Assembly (NCBI GenBank): GCA_963703655.1
Contig: CAVPFA010000002.1
Span: forward strand, 1 to 64,000
Source: CAVPFA01 sp963703655
Lineage (GTDB): Bacteria > Actinomycetota > Acidimicrobiia > Acidimicrobiales > Bog-793
DNA length: 64,000 nucleotides
Direction: 5' to 3'
Shown one piece after another: positions 27,043 through 36,342 of the stretch; the stretch's first letter is position 1; every line of letters starts with the position of its first letter. The notes beneath the pieces were generated by a model. It did not search any database, was not told the origin of the DNA, and was given only the letters and a program-made list of their open reading frames with translations. Made by a program: the position numbers and the translations under genes.

Positions 27043-28102
27043 GTGGGTCATCTCGTCGCTGCGCCCGACAAGTTCAAGGACACCGCGCGACGCGTCCGAA
27101 CTCGCCGCGGCCGCGGCACGCGGCGCACGTCGCGCCGGCTGGAGCGCATCGGAGGTGCCGCTCGCGGACGGGGGCGATGGGCTCCTCTCGGCCTTCGGCG
27201 GCGAGGTGAGGCACGACGAGGTGACCGGGCCGCTCGGGGCGCCCGTCCTCGCCGAGTGGAGGCTCGTCCCAGGTACGTTTCGCGGGGACGGTCCGACTGC
27301 CGTCATCGAGATGGCCAGAGCCTCGGGGCTCGTCGTCGTAGGCGGAGCGCGACACAACCGTGCGCTGGAGGCCTCGAGTCGGGGAACCGGTCAGCTCATC
27401 CTGCGCGCGATCTCCGAGGGTGCCACTCGCGTCGTGGTCGGCTGCGGCGGATCGGCGACGACCGACGGAGGCGCCGGTGCGCTCAGGGCAATCGGCTCAC
27501 CCGACGCGCTTGTGGGAATCGAGCTCGTCGCCGCCTGCGACGTGACGACCACCTTCGTCGAGGCGGCGAGGGAGTTTGCGCCCCAGAAGGGCGCCACCGC
27601 CGAGCAGGTGGCCGCCCTGACAGCTCGACTCAGCCGGCTTGCCGAGCAGTATCGAGCCGACTTCAGCGTCGAGGTCACCAACCTGCCCGGCAGCGGCGCC
27701 GCGGGCGGGCTGGCGGGCGGCCTCGCCGCCTTCGGAGCAGAGCTCGTGTCCGGGTTCGACCTCGTCGCGGACATCGTGGGCCTCGACGGGCACCTGGCTG
27801 ACGCCGACCTCGTCATGACCGGAGAGGGCTACCTCGATCGGCTGTCCTTCGCCGGCAAGGTCGTGGGGGGCGTCACCAGGCGCGTGGCGCAGCGCGCCGG
27901 GGGGCCGGTGCCGATCCTTTGCGTCGTCGGCGACGCGGCACCGGACATCGGTGCCGTCCTGGACGTCGATGCATTGCCCTTCTCGATCGTGAGCCTTGTC
28001 GCCCGGTTCGGGCCGGCGAGAGCCCGGACCGAGGTGCTCGGTCTCCTCGAGGAGGTCGTAGCCGAACAGCTCGCCGCGGGAGGATGGCCGTCTCGAAGCT
28101 GA
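27043..28102 (+). CDS. Glycerate kinase, GarK family (one-base frameshift)
   Basis: A ~350-aa glycerate 2-kinase-type protein. The N-terminus GHLVAAPDKFKDTA is in the frame of GTG 27043; DASELAAAAARGARRAGW, LADGGDGLL and the rest are in the next frame, joined by one extra base near 27085-27090. Other family landmarks are IEMARASGL, VVVGCGGSATTDGGAGAL, VACDVTTTF and MTGEGYLDRLSFAGKV. It phosphorylates glycerate with ATP, feeding glycolysis or the glyoxylate/serine route. It is convergent with aroA, with a 9-bp gap. Confidence 0.8.
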
Positions 28103-28111
28103 CCCCGCTCG

Positions 28112-29413
28112 TCAGCGGATCTTGACGCCAATGCGTGCGACGTCATCCCAGAAACGGGGATAGGTCTTAGCCACGCAACCCGGCTCGAGGATCTCGACTC
28201 CTGGCACGCACGCGCCGATCGCGGCGAAGGCCATCGCGATGCGATGATCGCGATGGGTTGCGATCCGGCCGGCGTGCAACGGCGCGCCGCCGTGGACCAC
28301 CAGGCCGTCGGGCGCCTCGTCGACGCGGGCACCGAGACTGCTCAGCTCGGTCGCCACGGCGTGGATCCGATCGCTCTCGTGGCCGCGAGAGATCTCGACG
28401 CCGCGGATCACGGTGTCTCCTTTCGCCAGAGCGCCGAGAGCCGCGACGGTCGGCACCTGGTCTGGCATCGCCCCGAGGTCCACGTCGATGCCCTCGAGCT
28501 CGCCTCGCCGTCCTACCGTCGTCCCACCGGGGCCCCGATGGAAGGTGGCGCCCATGGCGGCGAGAACCTCCACGAGGCGCCCGTCCGGCTGCTCGCTCTC
28601 GAGGGCGTTGGCGATAGTGATCGACCCCCCCGTGGCGACGCCGATCGCATAGAGGTGCGCCGCAGCGCTGGCATCGTGCTCGACCGACGCTTCTCTTGCG
28701 ACGTAGGGTTCGCGCGCCCTCACGCGGTAGCGACCGGCCCCCTCCTCGGTGACCGACGCCCCCCACCGAGCCATGACGCTGGCCGTGAGACGCACGTAAC
28801 CGAGCTCTCGCAGTCCCTCCACCTCGAGGACGAGGTCCTCTTCGGCATAGGGGGCGACAAGGAGCAACGCCGTGGCGAACTGGCTGCTGGCCACGGCGTC
28901 GACCCGGAGCCTGCCGCCGGCCAGCCCGCGGCTCGAGATCCGAAGCGGCGGCCTTCCTCCGTCGGTCGAGACGTCCGCCCCGGCGGCGCGCAAGGCCTCG
29001 ACGAGAGGAGCGATCGGGCGCCGGCGAAGGGATTCTTGCCCGTCGAGGACCACGGTCCCTCTCGTGAGGAGCGCGACTGCGGCCAAGAAACGTAGCGTGG
29101 TCCCCGAAAGCCCCGCGTCCACTACCGTCCCACCGGCGACCGGCCGCCCGGACGTGCCGGTCACACGCGTGGCGTCGTCCAGGCTCTCGATCCGAGCCCC
29201 TAGGGCCCGAAGTCCCGAGGACATCGCCGCCGTGTCGTCGCTTACGAGCGGGCGGCGCAAAACGCTCGTCCCGTCGGCCAGGCCCGCGATCACGAGCAAC
29301 CTGTTCGTCAGGCTCTTGCTGGAAGGCGCGTCGAGAGTGGCATCGACCGGGCCGACCGGGACGAGCTCGAGCGCAGCTCTGGAGAGCCAGTCGACGCGAT
29401 CGGAGCAGGGCAT
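28112..29413 (-). CDS. aroA: 3-phosphoshikimate 1-carboxyvinyltransferase (EPSP synthase)
   Basis: A 433-aa AroA. Seen are the substrate-binding start DAPSSKSLTNRLLVIAGLADG, DAGLSGTTLRFLAAV (phosphoenolpyruvate loop), SSQFATALLL, ESEQPDGRLVEVLAAMG and the C-terminal THRDHRIAMAFA. It joins PEP to shikimate-3-phosphate in chorismate synthesis. ATG 29413 gives the normal family length; the frame continues open to 29563 into the pxpBC gene end. No other shikimate genes are nearby, so it stands alone here. Confidence 0.92.
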   Translation of the reverse strand: MPCSDRVDWLSRAALELVPVGPVDATLDAPSSKSLTNRLLVIAGLADGTSVLRRPLVSDDTAAMSSGLRALGARIESLDDATRVTGTSGRPVAGGTVVDAGLSGTTLRFLAAVALLTRGTVVLDGQESLRRRPIAPLVEALRAAGADVSTDGGRPPLRISSRGLAGGRLRVDAVASSQFATALLLVAPYAEEDLVLEVEGLRELGYVRLTASVMARWGASVTEEGAGRYRVRAREPYVAREASVEHDASAAAHLYAIGVATGGSITIANALESEQPDGRLVEVLAAMGATFHRGPGGTTVGRRGELEGIDVDLGAMPDQVPTVAALGALAKGDTVIRGVEISRGHESDRIHAVATELSSLGARVDEAPDGLVVHGGAPLHAGRIATHRDHRIAMAFAAIGACVPGVEILEPGCVAKTYPRFWDDVARIGVKIR

Positions 29414-29447
29414 CGGCCCAGCGTAGGTCGGCACCTGGGCCCGGCCT

Positions 29448-31043
29448 CTATCCGGCCTCGATCGGGTACCAGCCCCGGAGTAGGCGTTCGAGCGAGGCCT
29501 CTGCCGCAACGCGAAGCCGCGCGGCGTCCAAGAGATCGACCTCCTCCAGGCCCACGATGTCACCTGGGAGCAGCCGGCCGAGCCGCGGGAGGTCCGCGCT
29601 CACCACCACCGCAACCACCGGATAGCCGCCGAGGGTGGCGTGATCCACTCCGAGAACGATCAGATCACCGTCCGGCGGCAGCTGTACGGCTCCTGACACC
29701 ATCGCGACCGACCCGTCTACCGGGTCCGCGGCGGGCAGGGGCGATTCGGCGACGAGGCGGACGCCCGTGCGGTCGCTCCGGTCGCCCACCACGTACCTGC
29801 CAGCAGCGACCGCCACCCAGGCGTCGTCGTCGATCGCGTCGGGCCCACGTAGCACACGCAGGGTCGTCGACCGCTCGGGCAACTCGAACCGGCCCCGCGC
29901 ACGTCCCGGCTCCCCGACCGCAAGCTCGTCTCCGGTGACGAGGAGACCCGGCCCGAGGCCGCACAGCAGGTCCGACGATCGACTGCCGAGCACCAGAGGG
30001 GTCTCGATGCCGCCGGCGATCGCCAGATAAGCGCGGGGACGCGGCCCTATCTGGCCGACCTGGACCGTCTGCCCGGCCGTGACCGGATGAACCGCCCAAC
30101 GCGCCATGGACCTTCCCTCGACGGCGAGGTCGGCATCGCCGACAAGCGCGATGCACCTGGACGCCCCCATTCGCAATCTCGGGCCCAGCAGTGTCATCTC
30201 GAGCAGGGCTGCCCCGTCGGGGTTGCCCACTGCCCGGTTGGCGAGCCGCGCCGAGAGAAAGTCGGCTGCGCCGGCGCGCGGCACGCCCAGCGCTGCAGAC
30301 CCGATCCGGCCGCGATCCTGGATCGTGGTGAGTGTTCCCGGGCTCAGCACGCTTACCGACGGGATGCCGCGCCGAACCGTCAGTGGTGGGCGGGGGCGAT
30401 CTGCCTTGATCTCGATTCGCTCGACGGCGCGAAACCGCACGCGGTCAGCCGGCCGCAGGACCGCGAACGGCGGCGTTTCGGGGTCGAACAGACTCGTTGC
30501 GGTACGTCCAATGAGTTGCCACCCACCGGGGGTGGCGACGGGATAGACCCCGGCATAGCCGCCTCCGAGAGCCAAGGCACCGGCTGGGACACGCGGTCGG
30601 GGGGTCGCCCGGCGAGGCACGGAGGCGAGCGGCTCAGGCAGGCCGACCAGGTAGCCGAAGCCCGGCACGAAACCAACCATCGCGACCACGAGCTCCGCGC
30701 CGCTCATCGCCTCGCAGACCGCGCCGGGCGTCGTACCGGCAAGCCGGGCGACTTCCTCGAGATCGCGGCCGTCGAACGCGACAGGGATCTCGATCGTCCG
30801 CGGCGACAGCTCGGCTCGAGCAGCAAGTGCGAGACGCGCCGCACGGTTGGCGAGCTCGGAGAGCTGCGCCTGCGCCGGATCGCACACGACCGTGACCGCC
30901 CGGTGCCCGACGACGACCTCCTCGACGCCTGCCCATGCGTCCCGCTCGATTGCCCAGGCGAGGCCGTGCGCCTCCTTCATGCTTGCGACCTGGACGTGAA
31001 AGGCCGAGTCGCCTAGCGGACGGACCGAGCGCGTCGCCGTCAA
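29448..31043 (-). CDS. pxpBC: Fused 5-oxoprolinase subunits B and C
   Basis: A 531-aa fusion. The first ~215 residues match PxpB (older name: allophanate hydrolase subunit 1, KipI): RPLGDSAFHVQ, GFVPGFGYLVGLP, RPRVPAGALALGGGYAGVYP and TPGGWQLIGRT. The remainder matches PxpC (subunit 2, KipA): LSPGTLTTIQDRGRIG, LGVPRAGAADFLSARLAN, YLAIAGGIETP and DHATLGGYPVVAVV. With PxpA it forms ATP-dependent 5-oxoprolinase, recycling pyroglutamate to glutamate. TTG 31043 overlaps the pxpA stop (TTGA), which decides the start and implies coupling. The B-C order in one chain is a known arrangement in actinobacteria. Confidence 0.88.
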   Translation of the reverse strand: MTATRSVRPLGDSAFHVQVASMKEAHGLAWAIERDAWAGVEEVVVGHRAVTVVCDPAQAQLSELANRAARLALAARAELSPRTIEIPVAFDGRDLEEVARLAGTTPGAVCEAMSGAELVVAMVGFVPGFGYLVGLPEPLASVPRRATPRPRVPAGALALGGGYAGVYPVATPGGWQLIGRTATSLFDPETPPFAVLRPADRVRFRAVERIEIKADRPRPPLTVRRGIPSVSVLSPGTLTTIQDRGRIGSAALGVPRAGAADFLSARLANRAVGNPDGAALLEMTLLGPRLRMGASRCIALVGDADLAVEGRSMARWAVHPVTAGQTVQVGQIGPRPRAYLAIAGGIETPLVLGSRSSDLLCGLGPGLLVTGDELAVGEPGRARGRFELPERSTTLRVLRGPDAIDDDAWVAVAAGRYVVGDRSDRTGVRLVAESPLPAADPVDGSVAMVSGAVQLPPDGDLIVLGVDHATLGGYPVVAVVVSADLPRLGRLLPGDIVGLEEVDLLDAARLRVAAEASLERLLRGWYPIEAG

Positions 31044-31822
31044 GGTCCGGATGGCGCCGGCGGTGCGAACGGCGACAGCCGGACGCCGGCCTGTTCGAGG
31101 GCCGTTCGAACGCGCCGGGCGTTCTCGAGGGCATTTGGGGTGTCGCCGTGCACGCAGAGCGATGTCGCCTCGACTGCAACGACGCTCCCGTCGGTCGCCT
31201 CGACGCCTCGCCCGAGTGCGATGGAGACCGCCTGAGCCGCGACCCGCGCCGGATCGCCCAGCACGGCGCCCGGCTCCGAACGGTCGACAAGGCGCCCGTC
31301 CGGACCGTAAGCACGATCGCAGAAGGCCTCGGCCGCCACGGCCGACCCCATCTGTTGGCAAGCCCGAAGAAGGGCGGAACCGGCTTGTCCGAGCACGGCG
31401 AGCGGGCCGATCGCGGCGAGCGCACGAGCGACCGCCAGGGCCACCTCCTCGTCCCCGGCCGCCCGGTGATAGAGGGCGCCGTGCAGCTTGACGTAACCCA
31501 CCGAGCCGCCCTCGAGCCTGGCGACCGCCTGCAGGGCGCCCACCTGGTAGCAGATCTCGTTCACTATCTGCTCCGCACTCGTGCCGAGCTCTTTGCGGCC
31601 GAACCCCTCGCGGTCTGCGTACGACGGGTGCGCCCCGAGCGACACTCGTAGTTGAACCGCCTCGTGCACCGTGCGCCGCATCGTCGAAGGGTCGCCTGCG
31701 TGGACTCCGCAGGCGACGCTCGCGCTCGTCACCAGGGCAAGCAACGCGACGTCGCCCTCGGTCTCGCCAACGTCGGCGTTGAGATCGACCGTGACGCCTG
31801 ACGGCGTGCCGTGCGGGTTCAT
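31040..31822 (-). CDS. pxpA: 5-oxoprolinase subunit A (LamB/YcsF family)
   Basis: A 260-aa PxpA. The family motifs are VDLNADVGE at the start, SVACGVHAGDP, SLGAHPSYADREGFGR, YVKLHGALYHRA and AEAFCDRAYGPDGRLV near the end. It is the catalytic partner of PxpB/PxpC for ATP-driven opening of 5-oxoproline. It is the first gene of the two-gene operon, on the minus strand, 30 bp downstream of an EamA transporter reading the same way, which may be co-transcribed. Confidence 0.9.
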   Translation of the reverse strand: MNPHGTPSGVTVDLNADVGETEGDVALLALVTSASVACGVHAGDPSTMRRTVHEAVQLRVSLGAHPSYADREGFGRKELGTSAEQIVNEICYQVGALQAVARLEGGSVGYVKLHGALYHRAAGDEEVALAVARALAAIGPLAVLGQAGSALLRACQQMGSAVAAEAFCDRAYGPDGRLVDRSEPGAVLGDPARVAAQAVSIALGRGVEATDGSVVAVEATSLCVHGDTPNALENARRVRTALEQAGVRLSPFAPPAPSGP

Positions 31823-31852
31823 CGTCGGGCCACGGTACGCGAAGTCGGGCCG

Positions 31853-32698
31853 TCAGCCGAGCGTGATGAGCACGACGCCGCCGAGCGCTCCCATGACACC
31901 TGCGATTTGGACGGGCTTGAGGCGCTCGTGGTGCACGAACCGGGCGAGAAGGGCTGTCACCACCGGATAGAGCGATGCGAGGACGGCGACGACCGCAACC
32001 AAGCTGCGGCCGCTGGCGACGCTGTACAGGCCCCCACCGAGGACGTCGCCACCACTCATGAGCGCCAGCACGGGAAGATCCTTCCGCCGCACCCCGCCCG
32101 TGCTGCGAGTCACCAACCACGCGATCCCCAACGGGATCAGCATGAAGGCGCGCGAGCTGAGCACGGTCATCCCCGCGGAAAAGTGGCTGCCACGGGCAAC
32201 CGAGTACAGGACGACCCCGAAGCCGGCCGCCGCGACGAGAGCCAGCCCGAGCGCCCGGCCGCCGCCTGGAGCGTCATGGTCCCGAACAGACCGGAGCTCC
32301 GGCCCGCTCGCCATGACGACGCCTGCGACGCAGAGAGCTATCCCCGCCAGCTGAAGCGCGGCCGGGCGTTCGCCTTGAACGAGGCCTATTACGACCGGCA
32401 CCGCGACCCCGGTCGCCCCGATGGGCGCAACGACGCCCATCTTCCCGGTCGCGAGCGCCTCGAAGAACAACGCGAGGGCAACCGGCTGCAGGACGCCGGC
32501 GACGAGCGCCCACACCAGCCACCCGGAAGGATTGTGCTCGGCCCCGAACAGCACAACCACGAGGGCCACGACGGGCAGCACGAGCACCTGTCCCACTCCG
32601 GCGACCGCCAGGGGGTGGAGGCGGCGGGACAGGGTCCCTCCGACGAAGTCCGTGAACCCCCATACCGAGCTCGCGAGCAAGGCCAGGAGGGCGTTCAT
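31853..32698 (-). CDS. EamA/DMT-family transporter
   Basis: A 281-aa inner-membrane protein with about ten hydrophobic segments in two homologous halves, as in the drug/metabolite transporter superfamily (MNALLALLASSVWGFTDFVGG, LQLAGIALCVAGVVMA, MSGGDVLGGGLYSVASGR, LKPVQIAGVMGALGGVVLI). Substrate unknown. ATG 32698 gives a normal first helix; the extension to 32959 is Arg-rich shadow. The gene lies upstream of pxpA on the same strand with 30 bp between, so an oxoproline or amino-acid role is possible but only by context. Confidence 0.85.
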   Translation of the reverse strand: MNALLALLASSVWGFTDFVGGTLSRRLHPLAVAGVGQVLVLPVVALVVVLFGAEHNPSGWLVWALVAGVLQPVALALFFEALATGKMGVVAPIGATGVAVPVVIGLVQGERPAALQLAGIALCVAGVVMASGPELRSVRDHDAPGGGRALGLALVAAAGFGVVLYSVARGSHFSAGMTVLSSRAFMLIPLGIAWLVTRSTGGVRRKDLPVLALMSGGDVLGGGLYSVASGRSLVAVVAVLASLYPVVTALLARFVHHERLKPVQIAGVMGALGGVVLITLG

Positions 32699-32784
32699 TT
32701 CCGGGGGATCGTAGCGGCGCACACACGCAGGCCAGGCGAGCAAGATCGACCGCCGAAGGTCGCGCGGCATGCGACGATGGCGTT

Positions 32785-33276
32785 GTGGCCTACCGGATCT
32801 GTTTCGTGTGCACGGGCAACATCTGTCGTTCGCCCATGGCCGAGATCGTGCTGCGTCACGAGGCCTCACGGCTCGGGCTCGCCAACCGCCTCGTCGTCGA
32901 CAGCGCCGGCACCGCCGCCGAGGTCGGTTGCGACATCGACCGGCGGGCTCGAAAGGCACTCGAACGACGTGGCTACCGCCCGCATCACCACCGCGCTCGC
33001 CAGTTCGACACCGCCTGGTGGGGTGAGCGCGAGCTCATGGTGGCTCTCGACCGCGGCCACCTGAGACGGTTGCAAACTCATGCTCCGGGACAGGAGTACG
33101 CGGAGCGAGTCCGGCTCCTGCTCAGCTTCCCGCCGGCCTCGGCGCACGAGGGCGGTCCCCTCGACGTGCCCGATCCTTACTACGGCGACGACCGCGAATT
33201 CGAGTCGTGCCTCGATCTCGTCGAACTCGGTTGTGCTGGGCTGCTGACCGACCTGGCGACCGAGCTCGCCCTCTAG
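32785..33276 (+). CDS. Low-molecular-weight protein-tyrosine phosphatase
   Basis: A 163-aa LMW-PTP. The P-loop C-x5-R-S is seen as CTGNICRS (residues 9-16) directly after the first strand YRICFV, and the general-acid region as DVPDPYYGD. LMW-PTPs remove phosphate from tyrosine or arginine residues of proteins or act on related substrates. GTG 32785 is the only reasonable start. It is divergent from the EamA gene (86 bp apart) and convergent with tldE. Confidence 0.9.
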   Translation: MAYRICFVCTGNICRSPMAEIVLRHEASRLGLANRLVVDSAGTAAEVGCDIDRRARKALERRGYRPHHHRARQFDTAWWGERELMVALDRGHLRRLQTHAPGQEYAERVRLLLSFPPASAHEGGPLDVPDPYYGDDREFESCLDLVELGCAGLLTDLATELAL

Positions 33277-33378
33277 GCCGGCGCCGTCAGGTCGCCGGGC
33301 TGACCGAGCCAGCCGCCTCGCCCGGCTGACCGAGCCAACCCCCTCGCCGGCGCCGTCAGGTCGCCGGGCTGACCGAGC
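33277..33378. repeat. 33-bp direct repeat copying the end of tldE
   Basis: GCCGGCGCCGTCAGGTCGCC and the next 13 bases occur identically at 33277-33309 and 33346-33378. The second copy contains the tldE stop codon (33356-33358). The spacer holds a partial third copy (CCCGGCTGACCGAGCCA). Confidence 0.85.
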
Positions 33379-34761
33379 TCATGTTGAAGTCCGCCACCCG
33401 GAGCGCCGGCATCGCCGTCCGGTTCAACCACTCGTTCCACTCCCGGGAGAGCGCTCGCTTGCTCCGGCCCGCCTCGATCGTCTTGGACAGCACGTCGACC
33501 GGGCTCTCGTTGAAACGGAAATTGTTGACGGACCCAACGATCTCGCCGTTCTCAACGAGGTAGACCCCGTCTCTCGTGAGGCCCGTCAGAAGCAGGGTCG
33601 CCGGGTCCACCTCACGGATGTACCAGAGGCACGTGAGAAGCAGGCCCCGTTCGGTGCGCGCGACGAGGTCGTCGACGTCGCTGGTGGCGCCCGGCAGCTC
33701 GAGGGTCAGGTTGTCGATGAACGCTGTCGGCTGGACACCAGAACGCGCCGCAGCCGCCCGGTGGTACTGCAACCGCTCGAGTCGGCCCCCGAGGATCCAG
33801 TCGGTCCGCTTGAGCGGGAGACCGTTGTCGAACACCGACACGTCCTGTCCCGAGGCGCTGGTGACGAGAAACGGCATGCACTCGAGACCGGGTTCGAACG
33901 GATCGCTTCGCAGGTTGAACGGAAGCGGCGAGAGCGACTCGCCCACTCGGGTGGAGCCCCCCGGCGCCGAGAAGACGCTGCGCCCCTCTTCGGCCTCCCG
34001 ACCCGAGGTCGAGACCCCGAGCAGGAAGAGAAGGTCGGCGACGGCGTCAGGCGGGATGACCACCTCATAGCGCCCGGCGTCCAGCTCGACGTTGCGCTCG
34101 CCCCAGCCGAGGCGACGGGCGAGGCGCTCCTCCAGATCTTCGACGTGGACGGTGCGCAGGTCCGCTGCTCCCGTGGCGGCCCACGCCGATCGCGCTCCCC
34201 GTCGGTCCTGGCCACGACCTCGAGCTTGCCGGTCGGCTCCACGTGCCGGAGCCGAAGGCCGGTCGATGAGCCGAGATAGACCGTGGAGACGTGGTGCTCG
34301 GCGAACCCCGCCAGCCTCGTCCCCGCGGCCCGGGCCCGCCCGAACGCGTCTCCGAGGCCCGCGAGCACGTTCCCGAGGCCGGCCAGGTTCGTCATGACCG
34401 CAGGGTCACCGAAGTCCTGTCCTTCGTCGGGCCTATCCGGGGTGACGAGCGGTGCGGCGTCCTCTGCCGGCGGAGCGGTCGCGGCATTCGCCTCGGCTCG
34501 GAGGAGAAGGTCGGTCGGGTCCGTCGCGCCGCTGCTGCTCGCAATGCCGACGGCGGCTCCGCCTTCACCCTCACGCACGGCGATGACCGTCACGCTCCGC
34601 TCGCGCCTTGTCCCGTTCGTAGTCACGGTGTTGTTGGCGAACCGGAGCTCCGCCTCGCTCCGTTCCTCCACCACGACGATGCAGCCGTCCGTCCGGGACG
34701 CCTCGAGCACCCGGTCGACAAGGTCGTGCGCCGGCGCGAGCCGGGCCGTGGCGGCGGTCAC
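33356..34761 (-). CDS. tldE: TldE/PmbA-family protease subunit (one-base frameshift)
   Basis: A ~468-aa TldE-like protein. The N-terminal part (DRVLEASRTDGCIVVVEE, AELRFANNTVTTNGTRRERSV, GFAEHHVSTVYLGSSTGLR) is in the frame of GTG 34761. The rest (AWAATGAADLRTVHVEDL, VVIPPDAVADLLFLLG, LKRTDWILGGRLERLQYHR, VENGEIVGSVNNFRFNESP) is in another, with one base missing near 34190. TldE lacks its own metal site and pairs with TldD in a protease that trims unfolded or modified peptides in the cytoplasm. Its GTG overlaps the tldD stop, so the two are coupled. Confidence 0.83.
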
Positions 34762-36272
34762 CGGCCGGACTCGTCTCGTGTGTTCAGCACGTTGACGCCG
34801 CGGAACAGGGCCGACGGGCAGCCATGGCTGACGGGAGCGACCTGACCGGGCTGACCCTTCCCGCAGTTGAACGCCCCGCCTAGGCGGTAGGTCGACTCAC
34901 CTCCGACTGCCTCCATCGCTCCCCAGAAGTCGGTCGTGCGCGACTGATAGGCGAGGTCCCGCACCTGGCCGGCGACCCTGCCCTTCTCGATCCTGAAGAA
35001 ACGTTGCCCGGTGAACTGGAAGTTGTACCTCTGCATGTCGATCGACCAGCTCTTGTCGCCGACGATATGAAAGCCATGGTCGACGGCCGAGATGAGCTCC
35101 TCGGTCGTCGGACCGTCTGCCGGCGCAGGCCGCAGCGACACGTTCGCCATGCGCTGGATGGGCGTGTGGCTCGAGGAGTCGGCGAAGGCACAACCGTTGG
35201 AACGGCCGAGGCCCGCGAGGCGCGCGATGCGCCGGTCGAGCTGGTAGCCCTGCAGCACTCCGTCCCGGACGAGGTCGAAGGTCTGTGCCTCGACCCCCTC
35301 GTCGTCGTAGCCGACGGTGGCGAGGCCGTGGGGGACGGTGCGGTCTCCAGTCACGTTCATGATCTCCGAGCCGTAGCGGAGGGTCCCGAGCTTGTCGAAG
35401 GTCGCGAACGACGTTCCCGCGTACGCCGCCTCGTAGCCCATCGCCCGGTCGAGCTCGGTGGCATGGCCGATGGACTCGTGGATCGTGAGCCAGAGGTTCG
35501 TGGGATCGATGACAAGGTCGTGGACACCAGGGGTCACCGAGGGGGCGTGGAGTTTCTCGGCGAGGTAGTCGGGGATGCGGGCGAGCTCGTCCTCCCAGTC
35601 CCACCCCTCTCCGAGCAGATACTCCCACCCCCGGCCGGCGGGTGGCGCCAGCGAGCGCATCGACTCGAAACCTCCCTCCGCGGCGTTGACCGCCACCGCC
35701 TCCACCACCGGGTGGACCCGGACCCGGCGCTGGGTCGTGACGGTGCCGGCGAGGTCGGCGTAGTGCTTGTCCTCCACGACGGCCAGCACGTTGGCCGTTG
35801 CGTGGTCCACGCCCGCCGAAGCCATGAGGCGCCCGCTCCAGTCCTCGAGGAGCGCCACCTTCTCGGCTGCCGGAATTCCCGCCGGGTCGATGTCGTAAGA
35901 CGACGTCCAGGTCGCCTCCCCGTGCGAGGGCTCCTCTGCAAGCTCGACGCGCTCGGTGATGGCGCGAGCCGTGACCCTCGCGGTCGCGACGGCCTCCTCG
36001 GCGAGAGAGGCCGCGGCATCGGCGTTGAGCTCGACCGTCGCTGCGAACCCGAACGACCCCTCGCGAACCACGCGCAGCCCGACCCCGATCTCGAGATCGT
36101 CGGCGAAGGTCTCGAGCCGACCGTCTCGCACCCGCACGACCTGCGAACGGATCCTCTCGACGCGTACCTCGGCGTGCTCACACCCGAGGGTCCGCGCCCG
36201 GCCGAGGGCGGCAGACCGGACCGTGTCAAGCGGGAGTGCTAGGAACTCGGCGTCGAGCTCGACAGTCGCCAC
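34758..36272 (-). CDS. tldD: TldD-family metalloprotease
   Basis: A 504-aa TldD. The zinc-binding motif is seen as TIHESIGHATELDRAMG (HExxxH), preceded by VTPGVHDLVIDPTNLWL and followed by YDDEGVEAQTFDLVRDGVLQGY. The C-terminal GAFNCGKGQPGQVAPVSHGCP carries conserved cysteines. With TldE it forms a heterodimeric protease involved in peptide maturation and antitoxin turnover in other bacteria. GTG 36272 is preceded by GAGGAGGAG. First gene of the tldD-tldE operon. Confidence 0.92.
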   Translation of the reverse strand: MATVELDAEFLALPLDTVRSAALGRARTLGCEHAEVRVERIRSQVVRVRDGRLETFADDLEIGVGLRVVREGSFGFAATVELNADAAASLAEEAVATARVTARAITERVELAEEPSHGEATWTSSYDIDPAGIPAAEKVALLEDWSGRLMASAGVDHATANVLAVVEDKHYADLAGTVTTQRRVRVHPVVEAVAVNAAEGGFESMRSLAPPAGRGWEYLLGEGWDWEDELARIPDYLAEKLHAPSVTPGVHDLVIDPTNLWLTIHESIGHATELDRAMGYEAAYAGTSFATFDKLGTLRYGSEIMNVTGDRTVPHGLATVGYDDEGVEAQTFDLVRDGVLQGYQLDRRIARLAGLGRSNGCAFADSSSHTPIQRMANVSLRPAPADGPTTEELISAVDHGFHIVGDKSWSIDMQRYNFQFTGQRFFRIEKGRVAGQVRDLAYQSRTTDFWGAMEAVGGESTYRLGGAFNCGKGQPGQVAPVSHGCPSALFRGVNVLNTRDESGR

Positions 36273-36342
36273 AGATTCTCCTCCTCGATTGCGGTGCCAA
36301 GTGTGCCAGCCAACCTCGTGCGCCGGCCAAACCGCGACGTCA

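Noticed and set aside
31044..32120. Long N-terminal extension of the pxpBC frame
   Set aside because: It is antisense or out of frame over pxpA and the EamA gene; the TTG overlapping the pxpA stop is a natural start.
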